Below, piece after piece: positions 55,481 to 64,000 of a DNA stretch of 64,000 nt; the first letter of the stretch is position 1, and every line of letters begins with the position of its first letter. Made by a program: the position numbers and the translations under genes. The stretch covers positions 6,262,001-6,326,000 of the forward strand of contig NZ_CP109442.1 of assembly GCF_036227205.1 (NCBI RefSeq). Reading direction: 5' to 3'. Source of the stretch: Amycolatopsis sp. NBC_01480 (GTDB lineage: Bacteria > Actinomycetota > Actinomycetes > Mycobacteriales > Pseudonocardiaceae). The notes under the pieces were generated by a model that did not search any database, was not told where the DNA came from, and worked only from the letters and a program-made list of their open reading frames with translations.

Positions 55481-56587
55481 ATGCGCACTTCCCTGTGCGA
55501 CCGGTTCGGCATCGAGCTGCCGATCGTCGGCTTCACGCCGTCGGAGCACGTCGCGGCCGCGATCAGCCGCGCCGGCGGGCTCGGGGTGCTCGGCTGCGTC
55601 CGGTTCAACGACGCCGCGGAACTCGACCGCGTGCTGGACTGGATGGACGAGCACACCGGCGGGAAGCCGTACGGGGTCGACATCGTGATGCCGGCGAAGA
55701 TCCCCGAAGAGGGCAGCCAGGTCGACCTCACGAAGCTGATCCCGGACGGCCACCGGGCCTTTGTCGACAAAGTGCTGCGGGAGCTGTCCGTGCCCCCGCT
55801 GCCGGACGACACCGACGAGCGGGCCGGGGTGCTCGGCTGGCTGCACTCGGTCGCGCGGTCCCATGTGGACGTCGCGCTGAAGCACCGGATCAGCCTGATC
55901 GCGAACGCGCTGGGCTCGCCGCCGCCGGACGTGATCGAGCGGGCGCACGCGGCGGGCGTGCCGGTGGCCGCGCTGGCGGGCAAGGCCGAGCACGCCGTGA
56001 GGCATGTCGACAACGGCGTGGACTTCGTGGTGGCGCAAGGTTACGAGGCGGGCGGGCACACCGGCGAGATCGCGTCGATGGTTCTGGTGCCGGAGATCGT
56101 GGACGCCGTCGGCTCGCGGGTGCCGGTGCTCGCCGCGGGCGGCATCGGCTCCGGCCGGCAGATGGCGGCGGCGCTGGCACTCGGCGCGCAGGGGGTGTGG
56201 ATGGGCTCGTTCTGGCTCGCCACCGAGGAGTACCTCCAGACCATGGCGGAATCCGGTGGCATGCAACAGGCCCTGGTCTCGGCGACGTCCGCCGACACCG
56301 TCCGCACCCGCATCTACACCGGCAAGCCCGCGCGCCTGCTCAAGACCCGCTGGACGGAGGCCTGGGCCGCGCCGGACGCCCCCGAGCCGCTGCCCATGCC
56401 GTTGCAGAACCTGCTGGTTTCCCAGGCGCACAACCGGATCCACGCCTCGGGCGACCCGAGTGTGGTGTCCATGCCGGTGGGCCAGATCGTCGGCCGGATG
56501 GACCGGGTCCGCCCGGTGGCCGAGGTGATCGCCGAACTGGTGAGCGGGTACGAGGAAGCGTTGGCGCGGCTGGACAAAACGCGCTGA
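55481..56587 (+). CDS. nitronate monooxygenase-like flavin oxidoreductase
   Basis: The 368-residue TIM-barrel FMN protein of the nitropropane dioxygenase/enoyl reductase superfamily has ISRAGGLGVLGCV, QGYEAGGHTG with the family Gly/His pattern, AAGGIGSGRQMAAALALGAQGVWMG. It is about 90 bases downstream of fadD19 on the same strand and probably in the same transcript. A role as flavin-dependent reductase or desaturase in side-chain degradation is plausible but unproven. Confidence 0.83.
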   Translation: MRTSLCDRFGIELPIVGFTPSEHVAAAISRAGGLGVLGCVRFNDAAELDRVLDWMDEHTGGKPYGVDIVMPAKIPEEGSQVDLTKLIPDGHRAFVDKVLRELSVPPLPDDTDERAGVLGWLHSVARSHVDVALKHRISLIANALGSPPPDVIERAHAAGVPVAALAGKAEHAVRHVDNGVDFVVAQGYEAGGHTGEIASMVLVPEIVDAVGSRVPVLAAGGIGSGRQMAAALALGAQGVWMGSFWLATEEYLQTMAESGGMQQALVSATSADTVRTRIYTGKPARLLKTRWTEAWAAPDAPEPLPMPLQNLLVSQAHNRIHASGDPSVVSMPVGQIVGRMDRVRPVAEVIAELVSGYEEALARLDKTR

Positions 56588-56591
56588 AAAG

Positions 56592-56637
56592 CTCGTGAGT
56601 GGCTATGCCGGTTAGAACCGGCATAGCCACTCACGAG
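56592..56637. repeat. 46-bp intergenic palindrome, copy 6 (GGCTAT variant)
   Basis: Arms CTCGTGAGTGGCTATGCCGG and their exact complement flank a TTAGAA centre, making this the most perfect copy. It lies between the convergent nitronate monooxygenase-like and trypsin genes. Confidence 0.9.
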
Positions 56638-56642
56638 GGGTA

Positions 56643-57530
<888 letters not shown>

Positions 57531-57725
57531 CTACGGGGAAGCGGGAGTGCCACCTCGACTACACCAGAGCCGGAACAACCGGACAACCAACTTTCTTCGG
57601 ATCTTTCCGGCTCCGGGTCGCCCTGAGGCGGACTCTGCGTGGGCCCGCGGCGCCCCTGTCGTCCGATCGGGCGGTTCCTGGGACGGCCGACCACGGGCCG
57701 CCCGGCTCGCATAGGCTCGGGACTC

Positions 57726-58514
57726 GTGCCCACGTCACCGCTTCCCCTGCCCCAGCTGTCCCGCCTGTCCGCCGACGGCCCGGTGCGCGACGGCATTCCC
57801 GAGCACGGCCGCGTCCCGCGCTACTACGCCGTGAAGGTCGAGCTGCTCGCGGTGATCGCCGAGCTGGGCGAGGGCGCGGTGCTGCCCGCCGAGCGGGAGC
57901 TGTGCGAGCGGTTCAGCGTTTCGCGCGCCACGGTGCGCCAGGCTGTCAGCGAGCTGGTCCTCGAAGGCCGGCTCAGCCGGCGGCAGGGGAGCGGCACGTA
58001 CGTCGCCCCGCCGAAGCTGGTGCAGCCGCTCGCGCTGGTCAGCTACACCGAGGGCCTGCGCCGTCAGGGCATCGCGCCGGGCCGCACGCTGATCTCGCTG
58101 GAGCGCCGCGCGGCGGGCACCGGACTGGCCGCCGACCTGCGGATCGAGCCGGCCGACGAGGTCATCCACATCGAACGCGTGCTGCTCGCCGACGACGAGC
58201 GCGTCGGGCTGGAGTCGACCTACCTGCGCGCGTCCAAGTTCCCGACGCTGCTGGAGGTCTTCGACCCGGAGCAGTCGCTGTACGCCTTCCTGCGCGAGCA
58301 GCTCGGCGTGGTGTTCGACGGCGCCGAGGAGCGGGTCGAGACGGTGCTGGCCACCCCGCGCGAGGCCCTGCTGATCGGCACCAACCCGGCGTTGCCGATG
58401 CTGCTCATGCACCGCGTCTCGTGGGGTCCGGACGGCGAGCCGTTCGAACGCGTCCGCTCGCTGTTCCGCGGCGACCGGCTGAGCTTCATGACCCGGCTGG
58501 GCCGCGTCGAGTAG
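57726..58514 (+). CDS. GntR/HutC-family regulator
   Basis: This 262-residue regulator has an N-terminal wHTH (VLPAERELCERFSVSRATVRQAVSELVLEGRLSRRQGSGTYV) and a UTRA ligand domain (ESTYLRASKFPTLLEVFD ... LLMHRVSWGPDGEPFERVRSLFRGDR). The UTRA type includes PhnF-like regulators of phosphonate genes. It lies upstream of DoxX and the phosphonate-type operon on the same strand and is probably its regulator. GTG 57726 is the first plausible start. Confidence 0.86.
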   Translation: MPTSPLPLPQLSRLSADGPVRDGIPEHGRVPRYYAVKVELLAVIAELGEGAVLPAERELCERFSVSRATVRQAVSELVLEGRLSRRQGSGTYVAPPKLVQPLALVSYTEGLRRQGIAPGRTLISLERRAAGTGLAADLRIEPADEVIHIERVLLADDERVGLESTYLRASKFPTLLEVFDPEQSLYAFLREQLGVVFDGAEERVETVLATPREALLIGTNPALPMLLMHRVSWGPDGEPFERVRSLFRGDRLSFMTRLGRVE

Positions 58515-58588
58515 CTGTCACATTCAAGACGCCCGTCTCGTTCCCTCCGTGATCCGGCCGAGGGGCCGGCTCAGGAGGGAGCACCACG

Positions 58589-58969
58589 ATGAACGCCGCA
58601 CTCTGGACCGGGCAGATCTTCCTGGCCCTGATCTTCGCGCTGTCGGGCGTCTTGAAGTCGACGATGTCGCGGGAGCGGATGCTGGAGACGGGCCAGACCG
58701 GCGCCGCCGCCTTCCCGCTGCCGGTGGTCCGGTTCGCCGCGATCTGCGAGCTGATCGCCGTGCTCGGGCTGATCCTGCCGCAGCTCACCGGCGTCGCCCC
58801 GGCGCTCACCGGCTGGGCCGCGGTCGGCCTGGTCGTGGTGATGATCGGCGCGATGGGGAGCCACGGCCGGCTGGCGATCGTGCAGCACAAGCCCTCGGAA
58901 TGGCGCAACGTCGGCGTCAACGTGCTGCTGCTCGCGGTGTGTGTCTTCGTGGCCGTCGGACGGCTCTAG
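58589..58969 (+). CDS. DoxX-family membrane protein
   Basis: The 126-residue protein has four transmembrane helices (QIFLALIFALSGVLKS, VVRFAAICELIAVLGLILPQL, and so on) and the DoxX pattern. DoxX proteins are small integral membrane proteins with a proposed redox or sulfur-related role. The ATG has AGGAGGGAG upstream. It lies 75 bases after the GntR gene; a role in phosphonate use is not evident. Confidence 0.8.
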   Translation: MNAALWTGQIFLALIFALSGVLKSTMSRERMLETGQTGAAAFPLPVVRFAAICELIAVLGLILPQLTGVAPALTGWAAVGLVVVMIGAMGSHGRLAIVQHKPSEWRNVGVNVLLLAVCVFVAVGRL

Positions 58970-59024
58970 ATCGTCAGCCGAAGATAACAGAACGGTAACT
59001 CATCCGGTCCAATATTCGGGGTCG

Positions 59025-59046
59025 GTTCACCTCCAGTTCGCTCGGG
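59025..59046 (+). promoter_or_regulatory. candidate PHO box (PhoP binding site)
   Basis: Two adjacent 11-base direct units, GTTCACCTCCA and GTTCGCTCGGG, resemble the GTTCACC-type PHO box of actinobacteria. They begin 62 bases before the phosphonate-operon start. The second unit is degenerate. Confidence 0.5.
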
Positions 59047-59086
59047 CGCCAAGCGGCGTTGGTGGCGGCCAGCGACCGTAACCGCC

Positions 59087-60202
59087 GTGCGAATACTCAT
59101 CGTGGGCGGCGGCGTGCTGGGCACCATGCACGCCTGGGCGGCCGTCGAACGTGGTCATGAAGTGGTCCAGCTGGAGCGGGAGGCCGAGGCGCGGGGCGCG
59201 TCCGTGCGGAACTTCGGCCTGGTGTGGGTCGGCGGCCGGGCGGCCGGTGCCGAGCTGGCCACGGCCGTGCGGGCCCGGCGGCTGTGGGAGCGGATCGGCG
59301 AGCGGGTGCCGGATCTCGGCTTCCGGGACAACGGCTCGCTCACGGTGGTCCGCACCGAGGCGGAGCTGGCCGTCGCCAGGGAGGTGGCGGCCAATCCGGA
59401 CGCCGCGCGCGGGTTCAAGCTGCTCGACGCCGGGGAGACGCGGGCGCTGAACCCCGCGCTGCGCGGCGGCTTCCTGGGCGCGCTGTGGTGCGACCGTGAC
59501 GCTGCGGTCGAGCCGCGCACCGCGCAACCCGCCCTTCGCGCGGCGCTGACGGCGAGCGGCCGCTACACCTGGCGGCCCGGCCGCGAGGTCCGCACGCTGA
59601 CCTCGACCGGCGTCGTCGACGACCACGGCGAGCGGCACGAGGGCGACGTCGTGCTGTTCTGCACCGGCGCCTGGCTCGGCGGCCTGGTCCGCGAGGTGGC
59701 CGGCGAGCTGCCGGTCCGCCGGGTGCGGCTGCAGATGGCGCAGACCGAGCCGCTCGGCGAGCCGCTGACCACCAGCGTCGCCGACGCCGACAGCTTCCGC
59801 TACTACCCGGCGTACCGCGGCCCCGCCCTCGACGGGCTCAACACCGGCCAGCCGCAGGGCGAAATCCCCGCCGGCCACGCCATGCAGCTGCTGATGGTGC
59901 AGCGGCTCGACGGTTCGCTGACGATCGGCGACACCCACGAGTACACCCAGCCGTTCGGCTTCGACGTCGACGAGGACCCGTACCGCCACCTCGCCGAGGT
60001 CGCCGGCGCGCTGCTGGGCCGCCCGCTGCCGCGGATCCGGCGCCGCTGGGCCGGTGTGTACGCCCAGGCGACCGACACGGGCGCGATCGTGCACCGGGAA
60101 CGCTTGGCGGGCAACGCTTTCCTGATCACCGGCCCGGGCGGGCGGGGCATGACCTGCTCCCCGGCCATCGCCGAGGACACGGCCGTGGAGCTGGGCCTGT
60201 GA
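59087..60202 (+). CDS. FAD-dependent amine oxidoreductase, phosphonate-associated (HpnW-type)
   Basis: This 371-residue DAO-family flavoprotein has GGGVLGTMHAWAAVERGHEV (FAD binding), RNFGLVWVGGR, GSLTVVRTEAE and the ITGPGGRGMTCSPAIAE C-terminal FAD segment. This pattern is that of the TIGR03364 family found in phosphonate-catabolism loci, thought to oxidise N-alkylated or related aminophosphonates. The GTG start has no strong ribosome binding site. The stop overlaps the HAD gene (GTGA). The substrate is probably an aminophosphonate (inference from neighbours). Confidence 0.83.
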   Translation: MRILIVGGGVLGTMHAWAAVERGHEVVQLEREAEARGASVRNFGLVWVGGRAAGAELATAVRARRLWERIGERVPDLGFRDNGSLTVVRTEAELAVAREVAANPDAARGFKLLDAGETRALNPALRGGFLGALWCDRDAAVEPRTAQPALRAALTASGRYTWRPGREVRTLTSTGVVDDHGERHEGDVVLFCTGAWLGGLVREVAGELPVRRVRLQMAQTEPLGEPLTTSVADADSFRYYPAYRGPALDGLNTGQPQGEIPAGHAMQLLMVQRLDGSLTIGDTHEYTQPFGFDVDEDPYRHLAEVAGALLGRPLPRIRRRWAGVYAQATDTGAIVHRERLAGNAFLITGPGGRGMTCSPAIAEDTAVELGL

Positions 60203-60867
60203 CCCCCGAGCTGGTGGTGCTGGACATGGCCGGCACCACGGTGATGGACGACGGCCTGGTCGTGCGGGCTTTCACCGAAGCGATCGGCTCGGCCGGAGTG
60301 TCCGAAGAGGACGATCGTTTTCCGAAGATGCTCGCCTACGTCGAAGAGACCATGGGGCAGTCGAAGATCACCGTCTTCCGCGCCCTGCTCGGCGAAGAGA
60401 CGGCCGCGCAGGGGGCGAACGCCGCGTTCGAGCGCGCGTACGCCCGGCTGGTCGCTGCGGGGGAGTGCGCCCCGGTCGACGGCGCCGAGGACGTGATCCG
60501 CGCGCTGCGGGCCGGCGGCGTCAAGGTCGCCTTCAGCACCGGGTTCGCCCCGGCCACGCAGACCGCGATCCTCGACGCGCTGGGCTGGCGCGACCTCGCC
60601 GACCTCGCGCTCGCCCCGGGCGAAGGCGTCCGCGGGCGCCCGTTCCCCGACCTGGTGCTGGCCGCGGCGCTGCGGCTGGAGGTGTCCGACGTGCGGCGGA
60701 TCGCCGTCGCCGGGGACACCCCGTCCGACGTCCGCTCCGGGCTCGCCGCCGGCGCGTCCGTGGTCGCGGGCGTGCTGACCGGCGCGGGCACCCGGGCCGG
60801 CCTCGAAGCCGCCGGCGCCACCCACGTCCTCGATTCCGTGCGTGACCTCCCCTCCCTGCTGAGCTGA
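60199..60867 (+). CDS. phosphonatase-like HAD hydrolase
   Basis: The 222-residue HAD-superfamily protein has motif I DMAGTTV (nucleophile Asp9), the cap Lys56 in MGQSK at the position of the Schiff-base Lys of PhnX, motif II FSTGF and motif III/IV AGDTPSDVRSG. PhnX cleaves the C-P bond of phosphonoacetaldehyde; this member belongs to the PhnX-like subgroup next to HpnW. The retained Lys supports a true phosphonatase reaction. GTG overlaps the previous stop. Confidence 0.83.
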   Translation: MTPELVVLDMAGTTVMDDGLVVRAFTEAIGSAGVSEEDDRFPKMLAYVEETMGQSKITVFRALLGEETAAQGANAAFERAYARLVAAGECAPVDGAEDVIRALRAGGVKVAFSTGFAPATQTAILDALGWRDLADLALAPGEGVRGRPFPDLVLAAALRLEVSDVRRIAVAGDTPSDVRSGLAAGASVVAGVLTGAGTRAGLEAAGATHVLDSVRDLPSLLS

Positions 60868-60890
60868 ACTGCGCTGAAGGAGCCAGAACC

Positions 60891-61928
60891 ATGAAGACCC
60901 CGAAGAGAGTGGCGTACGTCTTCGCCGCGGGCCTGCTCGGCCTGCTCGCGGCGTGCGGCGGGACCGGCGGCGGCGCGGCCGCGGACGGCAAGACCGTCAC
61001 CGTGTACACAGTGGACGGTCTGGAGGACTGGTACACCGCCCGGTTCGCCGAGTTCAAGCAGCAGACCGGCATCACCGTGCAGGCCGTCACCGCCGGCTCC
61101 GGCGAAGTGGCTTCGCGGGTGGAGAAGGAAAAGAGCAACACGCAGGCCGACGTGCTGGTCACGCTGCCGCCGTTCATCCAGCAGGTCGCGCAGCAGGGCC
61201 TGCTCGCCTCGTCCGCGCCGCAGGGCGCCGAGCAGGTGCCGGCCGCGGAGAAGGACCCTCAGGGCCGCTACTTCGCCATGATGAACAACTACATCAGCTT
61301 CATCTACAACCCGCAGCAGGCCAAGCCCGCGCCGAAGACCTGGAACGACCTGCTCGACCCGAAGTACCGCGGCAAGCTCCAGTACTCCACGCCCGGCGAG
61401 GCCGGCGACGGCACCGCCGTGCTGCTCCAGCTCCAGCACGTGTTCGGCGACCAGGGCGCGCTGGACTACCTGGGCAAGCTGCAGGCGAACAACGTCGGGC
61501 CGTCCTCGTCCACCGGCAAGCTGCAGCCGAAGGTGGCCAAGGGCGAGCTGCTGGTGGCCAACGGCGACGTGCAGATGAACCTGGCCGAGATCGGCAAGAG
61601 CGGCGGCTTCGACGTCTTCTTCCCGGCGGACGCGCAGGGCAAGCGCTCGACCTTCGCGATCCCGTACGAGGCCGGGCTGGTCACCAACGCCCCGCACGCG
61701 GACAACGGGAAGAAGCTGCTGGACTTCCTGTTCTCGCCGGCGACCCAGGCCAAGGCGGCCGACGCCTTCGGCATCCCGACCCGCGCCGACGTCAAGTCCA
61801 CCGGCGCGAACGCGGACCGGATCAAGGCCACGATGACCGGCGTCGACATCTGGCAGCCGGACTGGACCGCGGTGCTGGGCCGGCTCGACGCGGACCTGGC
61901 CGCCTACAAGAAGGCCATCGGCCAGTGA
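60891..61928 (+). CDS. phosphonate-type ABC transporter substrate-binding lipoprotein
   Basis: The 345-residue lipoprotein has a signal (GLLGLLAACGG) and a periplasmic-binding fold (TVYTVDGLEDWYTARFAEFKQQTGI ... YRGKLQYSTPGEAGDGTAVLLQL). Sequence type and neighbours match binding proteins of 2-aminoethylphosphonate importers (PhnS-like, iron/putrescine-binding fold). The ATG has GAAGGAG upstream. Its stop overlaps the ATPase GTG. Confidence 0.83.
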   Translation: MKTPKRVAYVFAAGLLGLLAACGGTGGGAAADGKTVTVYTVDGLEDWYTARFAEFKQQTGITVQAVTAGSGEVASRVEKEKSNTQADVLVTLPPFIQQVAQQGLLASSAPQGAEQVPAAEKDPQGRYFAMMNNYISFIYNPQQAKPAPKTWNDLLDPKYRGKLQYSTPGEAGDGTAVLLQLQHVFGDQGALDYLGKLQANNVGPSSSTGKLQPKVAKGELLVANGDVQMNLAEIGKSGGFDVFFPADAQGKRSTFAIPYEAGLVTNAPHADNGKKLLDFLFSPATQAKAADAFGIPTRADVKSTGANADRIKATMTGVDIWQPDWTAVLGRLDADLAAYKKAIGQ

Positions 61929-62995
61929 CCCCGGCGGTCGAGTTCCGCGGCGTCTCCGTCCACTTCGGAGCGACGCAAGCACTGTCCCCCCTTGACCTTT
62001 CGGTGGCGAAGGGGGAGACCCTGGCCCTGCTGGGACCGTCGGGCTCGGGCAAGTCGACCGCGCTCAAGGCACTGGCCGGGTTCGTCCGGCCGAGCGCCGG
62101 GCGGGTGCTGCTCGACGGCGAGGACGTCACCGACCTCCCGCCGCACCGGCGCGGGCTCGGCGTGGTCGTGCAGAGTTACGCGTTGTTCCCGCACCTTCGG
62201 GTGGACGGCAACGTGGCGTTCGGGCTGAAGGCCCGCGGGCTGCCGCGGGCGGAGGTCACCCGGCGGGTGGGCGAGGTGCTGGAGCTGGTGGGCATGGGCG
62301 CGTACGCCCGGCGCTTCCCGCGCGAGCTTTCCGGCGGGCAGCAGCAGCGCGTGGCGCTCGCCCGGGCGCTCGCGATCCGGCCCGGCGTGCTGCTGCTGGA
62401 CGAGCCACTGTCCGCTTTGGACGCCGCGCTGCGCGAGGAGATGATCGCGGAGCTGCTGCGGCTGCGGGCGGAACTGCCGGACACCACGATGATCCACGTG
62501 ACCCACGACCAGGCCGAGGCCCTCGCGCTGGCCGACCGGATCGGGGTGCTGCGGGATTCGCGGCTGGTCGAGCTAGGCCCGTGCGAGGAGCTGTACCGGC
62601 GCCCGGCCAGCGAGTTCACCGCGAGCTTCCTCGGCGGGGCCAACCTGGTCCCGGTCGAGCTGGTCCGGTTCGACGGCGCCCGCACCGCCGTCGTCCGGCT
62701 CGGCGGGCGCGAGCTGTCCGCCGAGCCCACCGGCGTCCTCGGCGAGGGCCAGTCCGTGGCGCTCGGCGTGCGGCCGCACCGCGTCGGCGTCGGCGCGCCG
62801 GGGCCGGACGCGTGGCCCGCGCTGGTCCGCGGCGTGCAGTGGCGCGGCTCGGGCTACCGGCTGGACCTGCACCTGCCCGCCGCGGACTGCGAGCTGCGCG
62901 CCGAGGTCCCGGACGGGCCCGGCCTGCCCGCCGTCGGCGACTCGGTGGGAGTGTCCATTCCGGACGGCTGCCCGCTGCTGGGGGTGGGCGGGTGA
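61925..62995 (+). CDS. ABC transporter ATP-binding protein (PhnT-like)
   Basis: The 356-residue ATPase has Walker A LLGPSGSGKSTAL, Q-loop VVQSYALFPHL, signature LSGGQQQRVALARAL, Walker B VLLLDEPLSALD and H-loop VTHDQAEAL, followed by a TOBE domain. It energises uptake through the two permeases. GTG overlaps the binding-protein stop, and the stop overlaps the permease GTG. Confidence 0.9.
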   Translation: MTPAVEFRGVSVHFGATQALSPLDLSVAKGETLALLGPSGSGKSTALKALAGFVRPSAGRVLLDGEDVTDLPPHRRGLGVVVQSYALFPHLRVDGNVAFGLKARGLPRAEVTRRVGEVLELVGMGAYARRFPRELSGGQQQRVALARALAIRPGVLLLDEPLSALDAALREEMIAELLRLRAELPDTTMIHVTHDQAEALALADRIGVLRDSRLVELGPCEELYRRPASEFTASFLGGANLVPVELVRFDGARTAVVRLGGRELSAEPTGVLGEGQSVALGVRPHRVGVGAPGPDAWPALVRGVQWRGSGYRLDLHLPAADCELRAEVPDGPGLPAVGDSVGVSIPDGCPLLGVGG

Positions 62996-63864
62996 CCGGC
63001 CTCGTTTTCGAAGCCACCGCCCCGGCCCGCGCCGGACGCCGTCCCCAGCGCGTCCGGCGGGCCCGGCTGTGGTGGCTGGTGCCGCCGGTGATCGTGCTGC
63101 TCGGCTTCTTCGGTTATCCGCTGGTGCTGGTCGCGGTGCAGTCGTTCACCTCCAAGTCCGGCGCGCTCACGCTCTCGGTCTGGGGCGACGTGCTGGGCTC
63201 GGCCGAGTTCCGCGACGCGGCCTGGCAGACCGTGCTGCTCGCGCTGGGCTCGACGGCCGGCTGCCTGCTGCTCGGCACCTTCCTGGCGCTGGCGGTCGCG
63301 TTCGTGCCGTTCCCCGGCGCGCGGGCGCTGGCGCGGCTGGTCGACACGCTGCCCGCGTTCCCCTCGTTCCTCATCGCGCTCGCGTTCACCTTCCTTTACG
63401 GCAGCGCGGGGGTGTTCGGTGCCGGCGGGTTCCTGTACTCGCCGTGGGGCGTGCTGCTCGCCGAGATCACCTTCTACACGCCGTTTGTGATGCGCCCGGC
63501 GCTCGCGGCGTTCGGCCAGGTGCCCGCGGCCCAGCTGGAAGTGGCGGCGAGCCTCGGCGCGCGGCCGGGGCGGGTGCTGCGTCAGGTGGTGCTGCCGGAG
63601 GCTCTGCCGTCGCTCGCGTCCGGTGCCTGCCTGGTGCTGCTGCTGACCATGAACGAGTTCGGGATCGTGTTGTTCCTCGGCGCCAAGGGTGTGTCGACGC
63701 TGCCGATGCTGGTGTACGGCAAGGCGATCGTTACGTTCGACTTCCCGGCCGCCTCCGTGGTCGCGATGGTGGACGTCGTGCTGTCGCTGCTGCTTTACGC
63801 GGGATATCGCCGGGCTGCGGGAGCTATGGGAGGGGGCCGCCGTGCTGCTGTGGACGAGGCGTAG
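62992..63864 (+). CDS. ABC transporter permease (PhnU-like)
   Basis: The 290-residue permease has six hydrophobic helices and the EAA loop (LEVAASLGARPGRVLRQVVLPEALPSLASG). The N-terminal GFFGYPLVLVAVQSFTS is typical. The GTG start overlaps the ATPase stop. The next permease gene starts 23 bases before this stop. Confidence 0.88.
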   Translation: MTGLVFEATAPARAGRRPQRVRRARLWWLVPPVIVLLGFFGYPLVLVAVQSFTSKSGALTLSVWGDVLGSAEFRDAAWQTVLLALGSTAGCLLLGTFLALAVAFVPFPGARALARLVDTLPAFPSFLIALAFTFLYGSAGVFGAGGFLYSPWGVLLAEITFYTPFVMRPALAAFGQVPAAQLEVAASLGARPGRVLRQVVLPEALPSLASGACLVLLLTMNEFGIVLFLGAKGVSTLPMLVYGKAIVTFDFPAASVVAMVDVVLSLLLYAGYRRAAGAMGGGRRAAVDEA

Positions 63865-64000
63865 CCGGGTGTTGCTGTGGCTGGTGGCCGGGGTGGTGTT
63901 CGCCGTCGTGGTGGCGGCGCCGCTGGTGATGATCGTGCTGGCGTCCTTCGCCGGGCACTGGACCGGCGTGCTGCCCGGCGGTTTCACCGCGGCGCATTAC
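63842..64000 (+). CDS. second ABC permease, N-terminal part (cut by window edge)
   Basis: GTG 63842 opens a frame that runs off the right edge (53 codons seen). It starts with a short basic stretch and a long transmembrane helix (VLLWLVAGVVFAVVVAAPLVMIVLASF), as in PhnV-like permeases. It overlaps the previous gene by 23 bases, so the transporter is probably heterodimeric in its membrane part. Confidence 0.75.
   Translation, partial: MLLWTRRSRVLLWLVAGVVFAVVVAAPLVMIVLASFAGHWTGVLPGGFTAAHY

Noticed and set aside
57567..57613. 9-bp inverted repeat GAGCCGGAA/TTCCGGCTC as an operator for the GntR gene
   Set aside because: The arms are 29 bases apart and 110 bases from the start, and the sequence does not resemble GntR/HutC half-sites. 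It may be chance in GC-rich DNA.

Overview
The window is high-GC actinobacterial DNA. It uses GTG and occasional TTG starts, packs genes into translationally coupled operons (GTGA and ATGA overlaps), and carries a sterol-catabolism gene set typical of mycolic and pseudonocardial actinomycetes. Gene content and the abundant 46-bp intergenic palindromes suggest a Pseudonocardiales genome such as Amycolatopsis; the genus is an inference.

Layout. (1) 1-4.2 kb: end of a KstD-like FAD enzyme, then hsaA-hsaD-hsaC-hsaB for steroid ring A/B opening, preceded by a KstR-type box. (2) 4.2-7.4 kb: Smr protein, a small secreted protein behind a structured leader, an MBL-fold hydrolase and a fatty acid desaturase. 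(3) 7.5-16.7 kb: leftward fadD3-echA-fadE31-fadE32-fadE33 and rightward fadE30-SDR-kstR2-fadA6 around a KstR2 box. These genes degrade the C/D-ring intermediate HIP. (4) 16.7-22 kb: five overlapping genes (lipoprotein, DUF4142, ferric-reductase-like membrane protein, 3Fe-4S ferredoxin, ferredoxin reductase with a Phe-repeat tail) divergent from an ECF sigma/anti-sigma pair. (5) 22-32.4 kb: secreted DUF1996 protein, an Lrp-controlled M20/DUF3311/symporter/amidohydrolase operon, an S53 protease, LtrA, and a 480-bp repeat array. (6) 32.4-38.3 kb: the second half of the HIP regulon (ipdC-ipdB-ipdA-echA20 leftward, two SDRs rightward, degenerate KstR2 box between). (7) 38.3-42.7 kb: an IS5-like element inside a palindrome, small membrane and flavin-type genes, a frameshifted gene, a hydrolase fragment and minisatellites. 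(8) 42.7-56.6 kb: sterol side-chain genes fadA5, cyp125, ltp3, ltp4, a DUF35 protein, an acyl-CoA ligase, echA19, fadD19 and a nitronate-monooxygenase-like gene, with five KstR-type boxes. Unrelated membrane and secreted genes lie between. (9) 56.6-64 kb: secreted trypsin, GntR regulator, DoxX, then a phosphonate-type operon (FAD oxidoreductase, phosphonatase-like HAD, ABC transporter) behind a candidate PHO box. It runs off the right edge.

Taken together, CYP125, FadD19, EchA19, FadA5 and the Ltp proteins would shorten the sterol side chain. KstD and Hsa enzymes would open rings A/B. FadD3, FadE30-33, FadA6, IpdABC, EchA20 and the SDRs would degrade the remaining rings. KstR2 is encoded in the window; KstR is not. 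The least explained parts are the redox operon with its sigma/anti-sigma pair, the sequestering leader of the small secreted protein, and the repeat families.
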